Origin: Nemertoderma westbladi
Taxonomy: Eukaryota; Xenacoelomorpha; Nemertodermatida; Nemertodermatidae
Length of the DNA stretch: 64,000 nt
Assembly: GCA_032718475.1 (NCBI GenBank)
Contig: JAUCBJ010004839.1
Span: 62,001 to 126,000, forward strand
Reading direction: 5' to 3'
Shown: positions 54,521 through 64,000 of the stretch, in pieces
How positions within the stretch are numbered: position 1 is the stretch's first letter
How the letters are laid out: every line of letters starts with the position of its first letter
Notes under the pieces: generated by a model
What the model was told of the DNA's origin: nothing
Database searches by the model: none
The model's input: only the letters and a program-made list of their open reading frames with translations
Made by a program: the position numbers and the translations under genes

Positions 54521-56848
54521 GGGGGGTAAACGCTACGCCTACACTTACACACGCCTATACTTACACCGACTTGTAGGCAGGTTAGTAAAGAAGCAGGTTA
54601 CAGAGGCGAGTTGAAATGAACCAAAACAATAAACTAGAGATAGGAAACATAATTTAATTCAGAATCAGCAGTTTGAGGATCAACAGTCAGATGCATGGCA
54701 GGCCGGTACATAGGTGTGTAGGCGTGTGTAAGTGTAGGCGTCTGTAGGCGTGTGTAAGTGTTGGGGGGCGTCTGTAGGCGTGTGTAAGTGTAGGCGTCTG
54801 TAGGCGTGTGTAAGTGTTTGTAGGCGCCTGTAGGGGTGTGTAAGTGTAGGCGCCTGTAGGGGTGTGTAAGTGTTTGTAGGCGTCTGTAGGCGTGTGTAAG
54901 TGTAGGCGTCTGTAGGCGTGTGTAAGTGTTTGTAGGCGTCTGTAGGCGTGTGTAAGTGTTTGTAGGCGTCTGTAGGCGTGTGTAAGTATTTGTAGGCGTC
55001 TGTAGGCGTGTGTAAGTGTTTGTAGGCGTCTGTAGGCGTGTGTAAGTGTAGGCGTCTGTAGGGGTGTGTAAGTGTTTGTAGGCGTCTGTAGGCGTGTGTA
55101 AGTGTTTGTAGGCGTCTGTAGGCGTGTGTAAGTGTTTGTAGGCGTCTGTAGGCGTGTGTAAGTGTTTGTAGGCGCCTGTAGGGGTGTGTAAGTGTAGGCG
55201 CCTGTAGGGGTGTGTAAGTGTTTGTAGGCGTCTGTAGGCGTGTGTAAGTGTAGGCGTCTGTAGGCGTGTGTAAGTGTTTGTAGGCGTCTGTAGGCGTGTG
55301 TGAGTGTTTGTAGGCGTCTGTAGGCGTGTGTAAGTGTTTGTAGGCGTCTGTAGGCGTGTGTAAGTGTTTTGTAGGCGTGTGTAAGTGTAGGCGTCTGTAG
55401 GCGTGTGTAAGTGTTGGGGGGCGTCTGTAGGCGTGTGTAAGTGTAGGCGTCTGTAGGCGTGTGTAAGTGTTTGTAGGCGCCTGTAGGGGTGTGTAAGTGT
55501 AGGCGCCTGTAGGGGTGTGTAAGTGTTTGTAGGCGTCTGTAGGCGTGTGTAAGTGTAGGCGTCTGTAGGCGTGTGTAAGTGTTTGTAGGCGTCTGTAGGC
55601 GTGTGTAAGTGTTTGTAGGCGTCTGTAGGCGTGTGTAAGTGTTTGTAGGCGTCTGTAGGCGTGTGTAAGTGTTTGTAGGCGTCTGTAGGCGTGTGTAAGT
55701 GTAGGCGTCTGTAGGGGTGTGTAAGTGTTTGTAGGCGTCTGTAGGCGTGTGTAAGTGTTTGTAGGCGTCTGTAGGCGTGTGTAAGTGTTTGTAGGCGTCT
55801 GTAGGCGTGTGTAAGTGTTTGTAGGCGCCTGTAGGGGTGTGTAAGTGTAGGCGCCTGTAGGGGTGTGTAAGTGTTTGTAGGCGTCTGTAGGCGTGTGTAA
55901 GTGTAGGCGTCTGTAGGCGTGTGTAAGTGTTTGTAGGCGTCTGTAGGCGTGTGTAAGTGTTTGTAGGCGTCTGTAGGCGTGTGTAAGTGTTTGTAGGCGT
56001 CTGTAGGCGTGTGTGAGTGTTTGTAGGCGTCTGTAGGCGTGTGTAAGTGTTTGTAGGCGTCTGTAGGCGTGTGTAAGTGTTTGTAGGCGTCTGTAGGCGT
56101 GTGTAAGTGTTTGTAGGCGTCTGTAGGCGTGTGTAAGAGTTTGTAGGCGTCTGTAGGCGTGTGTAAGTGTTTGTAGGCGTCTGTAGGCGTGTGTAAGTGT
56201 AGGCGTCTGTAGGCGTGTGTAAGTGTTTGTAGGCGTCTGTAGGCGTGTGTAAGTGTTTGTAGGCGTCTGTAGGCGTGTGTAAGTGTAGGCGTCTGTAGGC
56301 GTGTGTAAGTGTTTGTAGGCGTCTGTAGGCGTGTGTAAGTGTTTGTAGGCGTCTGTAGGCGTGTGTAAGTGTAGGCGTCTGTAGGCGTGTGTAAGTGTAG
56401 GCGTCTGTAGGCGTGTGTAAGTGTTTGTAGGCGTCTGTAGGCGTGTGTAAGTGTTTGTAGGAGTCTGTAGGCGTGTGTAAGTGTTTGTAGGCGTCTGTAG
56501 GCGTGTGTAAGTGTTTGTAGGCGTCTGTAGGCGTGTGTAAGTGTTTGTAGGCGTCTGTAGGCGTGTGTAAGTGTTTGTAGGCGTCTGTAGGCGTGTGTAA
56601 GTGTTTGTAGGCGTCTGTAGGCGTGTGTAAGTGTTTATAGGCGTCTGTAGGCGTGTGTAAGTGTAGGCGTCTGTAGGCGTGTGTAAGTGTAGGCGTCTGT
56701 AGGCGTGTGTAAGTGTTTGTAGGCGTCTGTAGGCGTGTGTAAGTGTAGGCGTCTGTAGGCGTGTGTAAGTGTAGGCGTCTGTAGGCGTGTGTAAGTGTTT
56801 GTAGGCGTCTGTAGGCGTGTGTAAGTGTAGGCGTAACGTTTACCCCCC
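54521..56848. mobile_element. TIR element FB-C filled with a 30-bp minisatellite
   Basis: The ends are GGGGGGTAAACGCTACGCC at the left and GGCGTAACGTTTACCCCCC at the right, with the inverted repeat continuing through TACACTTACACACGCCT. ATTTTAT (7 bp) flanks both ends at 54514-54520 and 56849-56855. The interior is almost entirely a minisatellite made from the same sequence as the inner terminal repeat, plus one GGTTAC/AACCAAAACAATAA module at 54585-54665. It is 2,328 bp with no gene. Confidence 0.87.
54708..56835 (+). repeat. 24/30-bp minisatellite in FB-C, about 75 copies
   Basis: The long unit is GTAGGCGTCTGTAGGCGTGT followed by GTAAGTGTTT. A shorter form lacks the final GTTT-type bases. 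Blocks of long and short units recur in the same order (for example 54770-55230 and 55430-55900), showing large internal duplications. Confidence 0.95.
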
Positions 56849-57095
56849 ATTTTATTCAATACATCGAAAAAATGTAAAAAGTATTTTTTATGCACTTGCT
56901 ATTCCAAAATTATGGGGCTCCCTTGCCACATTACACTTCTTACTAGTTAGAATTACATGGAAAAATTTATAACAAAATCAAGGCCGCATTGAAGACTTCT
57001 AGAATACTAATTCTAAAATTTTCTTTAAAACTTATCGAGGCTGTTTTATTTTATTATATTATGAATTAGAATAATTTCAATGTATAGGTATCAAA

Positions 57096-57349
57096 AAAAA
57101 AGCAAACAGTCGGCCGAGGCTCAAGGCGACCCGAAGGCTCCTCTTTCGATAGCTGCTACACGAAGGTAGGGCAGGGCGCTACTCCTATCCCAAGATTTGC
57201 TCCTAGTCATTTAACTGGTACTACAGTAATTTTATCGACCCCAGTGGCTAAAAGGCTGACTGGAATCTGGCGGGGCTGAACCTACAACCAATAGATTACA
57301 GGCCCGGCGCTCGGGCAACTGAGCTACCCCCCCCCCCCCCCCCCCCCCC
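57096..57349 (-). mobile_element. tRNA-derived SINE, unexpanded copy 2
   Basis: Same layout as 39528-39778: head GTAGCTCAGTTGCCCGAGCG, B box-like GGTTCAGCCCC, one GGAGTAGCGCCCTGCCC segment and tail CGAAAGAGGAGCCTTCGGG. The run at the start of the head is expanded to 23 G on this strand (23 C on +, 57327-57349). Confidence 0.88.
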
Positions 57350-60149
57350 GTCTATGTACGTACAGTGTGTATATTTTATACAACAATTGCGCTAATTTTG
57401 ATGCATTGTACAGTATGTACATTTGTTTTTTTAGGTTTATTTAGTAGGCCTATTACTGCACTACAATAATTATCAACTGCACATTCGAAATTGTACACGA
57501 AATTCACAATGATTATCTAGTATTTTAATGTAGTGTGTTTGTTACGGAGGTCTAGGTATAGGCGACCTAAAATATTCTGGAAATACCTTCTTAAGACCTC
57601 CTGGCTGGGGGTATACATACCGGTAATGGGTAACCGCTGGCAGTTTTCGTACACACTGTGCAATGGTGCAGGCAACAGCCTCCCGGGACCTAATTAAATA
57701 GTTTTGGATGGTAAAATAAAATATACAGTATGGCCTGATGACAGCATAAGATTATAGCCTATGTTTTATAGGCCTAAGCATAAGACGCTTAGGAGCACTA
57801 GGTTTCCCGGTGAGAGTGCCAGTTACTGAACTTGCTAACATGTATTTGAATACAAGTACAAGAATGTAAGGCTAATCGAAGTAGTAATACTGTACTACAG
57901 AACAGTAGGGACCAGTATATTAGGCCAAATCAGTGGGCCTAATGTGGTTAATGCAGCAGTACTGATTAGCAGTACTTGTTGTACATTGTACATGGATCAG
58001 GTTACAGAGGCATGTTGGGGGAACCAAAACAATAAATGAAAGTTAACACATGTTACATGTCACTTTGTTTTATACTCACCCCAACATGATGCTGATAAGT
58101 TGATCAAATATATATTTTACTGTATAAGTGTGAAAATGTGGATTAAACTAAAGTTTAAATAACTAGATAATTCGCAATAATCAACTTCTCTATTTTTTCT
58201 GATTTTACTTATTCCTAATTATTTTATATCTTTAACATATAATAGGCATACTATTTAGTATTTTCAAATGTCTCCACTGGTTAAACACACAATTTATTTT
58301 CTAATGAGGCTGATATATTAGCTTATTTTATTATTAATGATGTACATTAAACTAAACAGGTTTCTTTCGATATTATCTATTTATTTCCACATAACATTCC
58401 CATTATAATGCGTATTCATTGTAACTAGCGTACACTGTATGCACTGAAGCTAAATGTGTAATGCATTAAGCATTATGATATTCTATGCTTCTCATTTCCT
58501 GGCCAAGTTAGAGGAAATGCACATCCTGTTATTCCCAAATAAATATAGTAATATTTTTATTACGAAGAATAGTTGAAATCTCACCATTAATGGTTGGTTA
58601 TATTTCACATGTATGAATTCAAGATTCATTAAAATACAATTATACAATTCATCAGTGGTGTAATGAATGAATTTTTGCAAATATCATGAGCGAAGAATTA
58701 GTTTATTCAAACGCATAATATAATGCTAATAATTTAACCCTACTAATGGGCATTCAAATATATATCTGTGTATTTCATTGATGCCTGTAAAATGAACTTG
58801 TAAACGGTCATGCATGGCATATACCTAATACTGTAAATTGTCCAGCTTGGCCAGGACCAACTGTGGTCTAGGACTGGTACATCCGCTGGCCAACCATGTG
58901 TAGAACAGCGAACAGGAGTGCAGAAAATAGCCGTTGGCAAACATGCACATGGTGAAAGATATGGGCCTCAGTATTCCAGACGTCACCAGCGGTGGTGCTA
59001 ACCAGACTCGTGGATGCAATCTTCCAGTCCACTTTTTGGTATTTCAAGTTGACCTGACAGCGCTGCTTCAGAATGGACTCGGTGGATCGCATACTGGGCG
59101 GCAACAGCATTTTAATACCACAATATTGAGTTATTGGTTGGTTATTCTCTAGTTAGAGCAGTGGCCCATGCATGGATGACCACTTCCTCTTCCTACTACC
59201 ACTTCCTCCTGATCTTCTCTTTCCTTCCAGGTAACCCAGAGATAGTGTTACCGCTGATTCAGTGCTCTACATTCGAACGCAGATGGATGCCAGCAAGTCC
59301 CAGCAGTGTCGAGACCGACCGGCCAGCAGAGTGCCAGCAAATACGTTGCGCTCCTCATCATGAGGTTTCACTTAATGTGTTGGAGATTGTGAATTGATTA
59401 AATTATCATAACGTAATATAATTTTGGAGAATATTAATACAATATTAATGCAATTAATATATATATACATGAACAACAGGCAAAGGAAAGTTATTGACTA
59501 AATGCTACTTCTGTTCACTGCAGGATCAGGAAGTTGCCACAGCAATTGCCAAACAGAAAATATGTATTTAATCCGTGAAATAAGAGTGACCAGCGAGCAC
59601 TAAGTTGCGGGGGATTGTTTTTTTGTGATTTGGAAACAAAAATAGCAACTTTTAGTGTTTCTAACCAGGAATCAAAATATATTGTTATATCGAATCTATC
59701 AACAAAAAACGAAATTGTTTTCTCGAAATTGACACCTCACACATACATACATACATACATTCAGAGACAAGTTAGTCTTATAGTTAATGTGATAGAAAGA
59801 TATTGGTATCACTATGTGTTAGGAAAAGTAAAATCACACTGAAACCCATAATACAATACCTATAATTCATATTATATTATTATTTATTTCGTACACTGGC
59901 ATGCAGCCAGGAACAGAGTAAGTAAAGAGAGTAGACAAAAAGCACAAAACAATACATAGAGAAGGCAAAGACAATATAACTAAATAATAAACGATAAACA
60001 TATATAGTGATATGATAATCTACACAAAAAAATATGGAAATACAATTAATTAATTAGTACGTTGTGACATACACCAATAAATCTGACATTTCTGATTTTG
60101 AAAAACCCGTAAGTTCAAAAGTGTCGAACTTGAAACAATTTACGTGTTC
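57350..60149. other. Region without firmly recognised genes
   Basis: AT-rich. It contains one GGTTACAGAGGC/AACCAAAACAATAA module at 57998-58070 and a (CATA)n run near 59742. A GC-richer segment at 58850-59110 has open minus-strand frames (for example residues WNTEAHIFHHVHVCQRLFSA) but matches nothing I know and is not called. Confidence 0.45.
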
Positions 60150-61290
60150 CCTAGCACAATTTAAATTGCCAATATTCTGATTCTTCTACATAAACATATC
60201 GTAAAGAATTAATCTCCTCATTGCTTAAGTTGTTTAAATTCGGTTGCTTTAATTCATTAAAAATACGTCTCAAATTGAGACCAATACAGCTTCTGCAGTC
60301 AAAAAGTGTTAAATACGATAGAAATCGAATCGGATACTTGGAAGAGCTATACACAGATTTAATGAAATTCAGCAACCGTTTTACAAATCATTACATGAAA
60401 ATTGTACAAGGTGTTCTACAATAAATCTATGACTGTTAAAAGGTAACCCCCACATAATACGAATATTGTTGTTCCAAGCTGTAAAAATTCTAGAACAATC
60501 ATGAGAAAATAAGTCCCAAACTACACTTCAATAAAAACTATTGGCGTAAATTCTTTGAATATTTGAAATACACGAAGATGATGCAAATGAACATTCCTGT
60601 CTTAAGTTATTAGGCTTACCAACAAAAGCTCCCCGTTTAAGAATCAAGTCCCTATCTAATTTACACCTATAGTCTACCACGGAAGACTAATGTTATCTAC
60701 TACTATGTTACACAGTAGTGGTGGATTCCAATTAAAACTAAATGGTATACATTATTTATTTACATTTTTCCATGATTTACATTTACACTGAGTTTTAATT
60801 TAAATTCAGCAAAAAAATTGGAGCCTATCTTAATCATAAATTGTAAACCAGCAACTGATGGGCATAATAAAAGTACATCATCGGCGTACGCTAAACATCC
60901 AAAATATTGGTTACCTATGAAACAACCGACCTTATAGTTTTTAAGTCTGTCAATAAGATTGTTTAAGACTACACAAAAAAGCACTGGCGAGATACACGAT
61001 CCTTGTCTTACACCATTGCTGATGATAAAACTGCATGATTTATACATATTCTTACAAAACAAGCCTGATTGCAATAAATATACAGCAAACATCGACTAAA
61101 AAGGGCAAATAGACCTTTTTTAATTAGTTCTAAGAATAATTTATTCCATTCTACTAGATCGAAAGCTTTGGTGAAATCAAGTAAACATGAATAAACTGGG
61201 GTAGCGTATGATAAATACCTGCTGAGTTGCTGCCCATGAGCACATACCAGTACTAGAATTAGATTATTAACCAAATTGCAAATCATGTAG
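60150..61290 (-). pseudogene. Non-LTR reverse transcriptase fragment, minus strand
   Basis: Minus-strand frames give VYSCLLDFTKAFDLVEWNKL (motif A with the aspartate), then, after a frame change, SNGVRQGSCISPVLFCVVLN (motif B) and FGCLAYADDVLLLCPSVAGL (YADD). A possible C-terminal piece at 60375-60151 reads SCIGLNLRRIFNELKQPNLN. The motifs are intact but split by at least one frameshift and several stops. The lineage differs from the other LINEs here. Confidence 0.8.
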
Positions 61291-61611
61291 GTCTAACTTA
61301 CTACCTTTTGTAGACAAAGTAACTAACTCAAATAATTTCAATATCACTGAAGCGTTATAGCAATATATACTGAATCCAGATACACCACCAACAGATATAT
61401 TGTCATTATTGGGACTATGAAGAGAGGGTTGGTGAACGATAAAAATGTTGGCCTAGAAACAATTGAATTAGGGGTAACAAGATGCCCTGAATCGAGTGGT
61501 TGGGTGTGTTTCTTGTAAAAACAGGATGTAACAGTCGAAATGGCAGGTTTAAGTGGGTGACTACAAAACAAAGACCAAAGACCCAAATCATAAAGACCTG
61601 CATAATTTTGT

Positions 61612-61892
61612 AACATGTGTCAACTTGTTCCCCCAACACGCCTCTGTAAGCTGCTCCTTTACTAACCGGCTCCTTTAAATTGCAATGGTACCTAACGCTC
61701 TTTTGGGACCAGTACAAAACAAAGAGGTAAAGTCGCGTAAGTTCCCAAATAGTGTTAGGTCCCAAAGAACGTTAGGTCCCATTGCCATAGAGAGTTAGGT
61801 CCCATTGCCATTTAAAGGATCAGGTTAGTATATGAGCAGGTTACAGAGGCGTGTTGAGGGAACCAAAACAATAAACGAAAGTTAACACATAT
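61612..61892. mobile_element. Palindromic element with GTTAGGTCCCATTGCC repeats
   Basis: The left arm, AACACGCCTCTGTAAGCTGC, ACTAACCGG, TCCTTTAAAT and GGTACCTAACGCTC, is mirrored on the right by GTTAGGTCCCATTGCCAT (twice), TTTAAAGGATCAGGTTAGTA and CAGGTTACAGAGGCGTGTTG. The GGTTACAGAGGCG module therefore forms both of its outer arms. Confidence 0.75.
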
Positions 61893-62440
61893 ACATTAGA
61901 CTCTGCTGCATATACACTCTGTATACATCAGATATATGTCAGATTCTTATTATTAACTAACAATTTAGTTTGCCTTTGTAAGGCTCTCCTCTGACTGTTA
62001 ACTAACTAATCATGTTTAGTTTATGATGTTACCAATTGTTGTTATTTATTTAAAGTGTATTAATTGTGCTCGTGTTGTTCTTAAATCCACTTAACATTAA
62101 GAATCGCCATAGATCTACACTGAGATGATGCGATACGATCAATAAGTCGAATTCACATCGATCGATCTTGCCTGCGAAATGACATCCTTTCAGATCCACC
62201 ACGATCAGGCTTCTTTCCGATGGACATAATATGTCCACCTTTGCAGTGTAGCTATTCCGGTCACATATTGAATAGACTGAATAGGCTGTCTGAATTGTCG
62301 ACTGTTCGATTTCAAATCCGAGTAATCTCCAGGTGTGGCTAGGTACGAGCTGTGCAAGCTGTTAATTCCACTGGCCTAGTGGGCTGACAGCTAAATAACA
62401 AGTATGTTATCATGCAGTAAAAAAACAAGTAAAAAAAATG
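61893..62440. other. Region without recognised genes
   Basis: No feature is supported. Confidence 0.5.
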
Positions 62441-62444
62441 TAGT

Positions 62445-62580
62445 ACCACATTACTGCCGTAATATTGGTAGCAAGATCTGGGGACCATGACCTGACTGGT
62501 CTGACAGCTACAGGTAGTACCACATTACTGCCATAGTGGTAGCAAGATCTGCGGACCTTGACCTGACTGGTTACTGGCTA
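62445..62580 (+). repeat. Tandem duplication, about 75 bp x 2
   Basis: GTACCACATTACTGCC, GGTAGCAAGATCTG and GACCTGACTGGT occur twice in order. Confidence 0.85.
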
Positions 62581-63661
62581 GATTACCACACCGAGATTGA
62601 TTCCCGACGAGCGCCGTGGATATGTTTGTCTAATCCCGGCCACATATTGAACACACTCAAAGTCTGAGATGTTAAGTTTCGGCCTCAAACTCTCCAACGT
62701 CTCCGATGTGTTGGTGCCATGGAGAGCTTTGATGCTGTGAGTCGAATGGCACCCTGCACATCGCCATCCTAAACTTATTCTCCATTACTGCTGCGGTGAG
62801 ACAGATGGAGTCATCCCGGTCATTCATCCGGTGGAATCCTTGAATCCGTTTCAGGAATCAAATCAGGAATCATTTTAGTTGTCTAAAATGCACGGAATGT
62901 TTGTATTTATAAATTTATAATTAATAAGGATGGCTCACCTGTAAATTAGACCTTTCTTATTTACCAAAGTGTCTCTTCATTCTTGTTAACATGGTGTCGT
63001 CAATTATGAATGGTGAATCAATATTATACTCTACAGTATTATTAAGTTTTCAATTTATGCTAATAATGTCTGATGTTGGAATTGAGGGTCATATTCCAAA
63101 CCAAAATCAACCTTATGGGAAAATTATGTAAACCTGACATGAATGGCAAACAACATTAATTATAGTATAAACTACTAATAGATACAAATAGGCCTGTATA
63201 AATCAACCATTGGCTAATTTGTCCTTGATGCCCTTGTTGTTCTTGTTGTCCTTGTAGATTGGAGACTTTCATCTTAATAATAGGTTTGTTTCAGAGATTA
63301 CTATTTTAAGTCCATTTAAATATTTCAACTGTTTATGTGTGTGATTTCAAAGACCTCGCTTTTCAAACATTTTCAGCACTCACAGAAGTCCTCGGTTATG
63401 TTGAAACTAAATGCATTCATATAAATCAAAGTTAGCATACTTAACTTTGAAAATATAACTTTAAGGATGCAAATTTGAAGCATTGAAGTTTTAATTTATG
63501 CCATAGTGGAATATATTGAGGTTCTCGAAATTATGATTTTTCTTTTAGGTTCTCTTCTCGGTGATGCCTCCATACACGTTGGGATGTAGGCAAATGTATG
63601 GGTACAAGCGATGCTAGTTTTATTCGCTTAAATTTGTGTTCTAGAAAATATAATATATTAA
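62581..63661. other. Region without recognised genes
   Basis: AT-rich, and no feature is supported. Confidence 0.5.
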
Positions 63662-64000
63662 GGGGGGGTACACCATTTTCGGACAACTCTTCGATTTATC
63701 ACTCTCAGCGTTTCAAAATTGTTTGGTTTTGGCTAAAATTTGGCATATAGGTGCCTAAGATGCTATTCTACATGACAGGTTTTTTTTTCGCTATTTAATA
63801 TTAGTTAATACTAGTTAACAACAAAAAAACTTGGTTGCACTTAAAACCCTAAGGCTTTTACAGTTTTGAACCTAATCACATGAAAGTTTTTTTATATGAT
63901 AGATCAAAGATGGGGCAACATAACTATCAGGCGAAATTTTGTTAAAATAATTCTGCACCGCTAGGTGGCGCTGCAAATTTATGCAAATTTTTAGGTTTTT
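63662..64000 (-). repeat. Dispersed repeat R2 with CTCF-like motif, copy 2
   Basis: Inverted copy of 33100-33473. It starts with a G run and GTACACCATTTTCGGACAAC and contains ACCGCTAGGTGGCGCTGC. It runs off the window. Confidence 0.9.

Noticed and set aside
56635-56895. Thr/Tyr-rich ORF on the minus strand
   Set aside because: A translation of the FB-C minisatellite.
58868-59110. Possible host exon on the minus strand
   Set aside because: Open frames in a GC-richer stretch, but competing frames overlap, no family is recognised, and no splice sites are convincing.

Overview
This is AT-rich nuclear DNA from an animal, most likely a marine invertebrate. Spliced exons with GT/AG boundaries, tRNA-derived SINEs, several non-LTR retrotransposon lineages, Penelope-like elements, a hAT-type element and many inverted-repeat elements all point to a metazoan. 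I cannot name the species. There are no bacterial-style operons and no rRNA, functional tRNA or CRISPR arrays.

The only convincing host gene is an SLC45-type (MFS, sucrose/proton symporter-like) transporter on the + strand. It has nine coding exons between 5188 and 26716. The splice phases are mutually consistent and give 583 codons plus a stop. Its roughly 20 kb of intron is packed with repeats. Intron 1 holds a MITE. Intron 2 holds a 26-bp tandem repeat, a fold-back half-element and a 4.3-kb SINE-derived minisatellite split by a LINE with an open RT frame. Intron 3 holds a minus-strand LINE (endonuclease plus RT) with a nested MITE. Intron 8 holds two more LINE pieces, one flanked by a 79-bp direct repeat.

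Upstream (1-4300) lie a 3.1-kb minisatellite grown inside a SINE and a Penelope-like GIY-YIG fragment. Downstream (27-64 kb) is essentially a repeat landscape: Penelope RT and GIY-YIG fragments (27.8-30.1 kb), an L2/CR1-type LINE 3' half (30.2-31.3 kb), a TA-flanked TIR element (31.4-31.9 kb), a CTCF-like-motif repeat (37.5-38.8 kb), a hAT-like element with an 8-bp TSD (39.3-41.5 kb), a 103-bp satellite (42.3-42.9 kb), a second copy of the intron-8 LINE (44.1-45.4 kb), a three-layer transposon nest (47.1-51.2 kb), two further minisatellite-bearing TIR elements (53.2-53.8 and 54.5-56.8 kb) and another LINE fragment (60.2-61.3 kb).

The most notable pattern is a class of inverted-repeat elements whose arms or interiors consist of expanded short tandem repeats. 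Two of them share AT-rich core motifs but carry completely different arm repeats, and both are flanked by 8-9-bp target duplications. In parallel, a SINE body and a LINE 3' tail have each been amplified into local minisatellites. All calls come from reading the sequence and the supplied translations; no database search was run.
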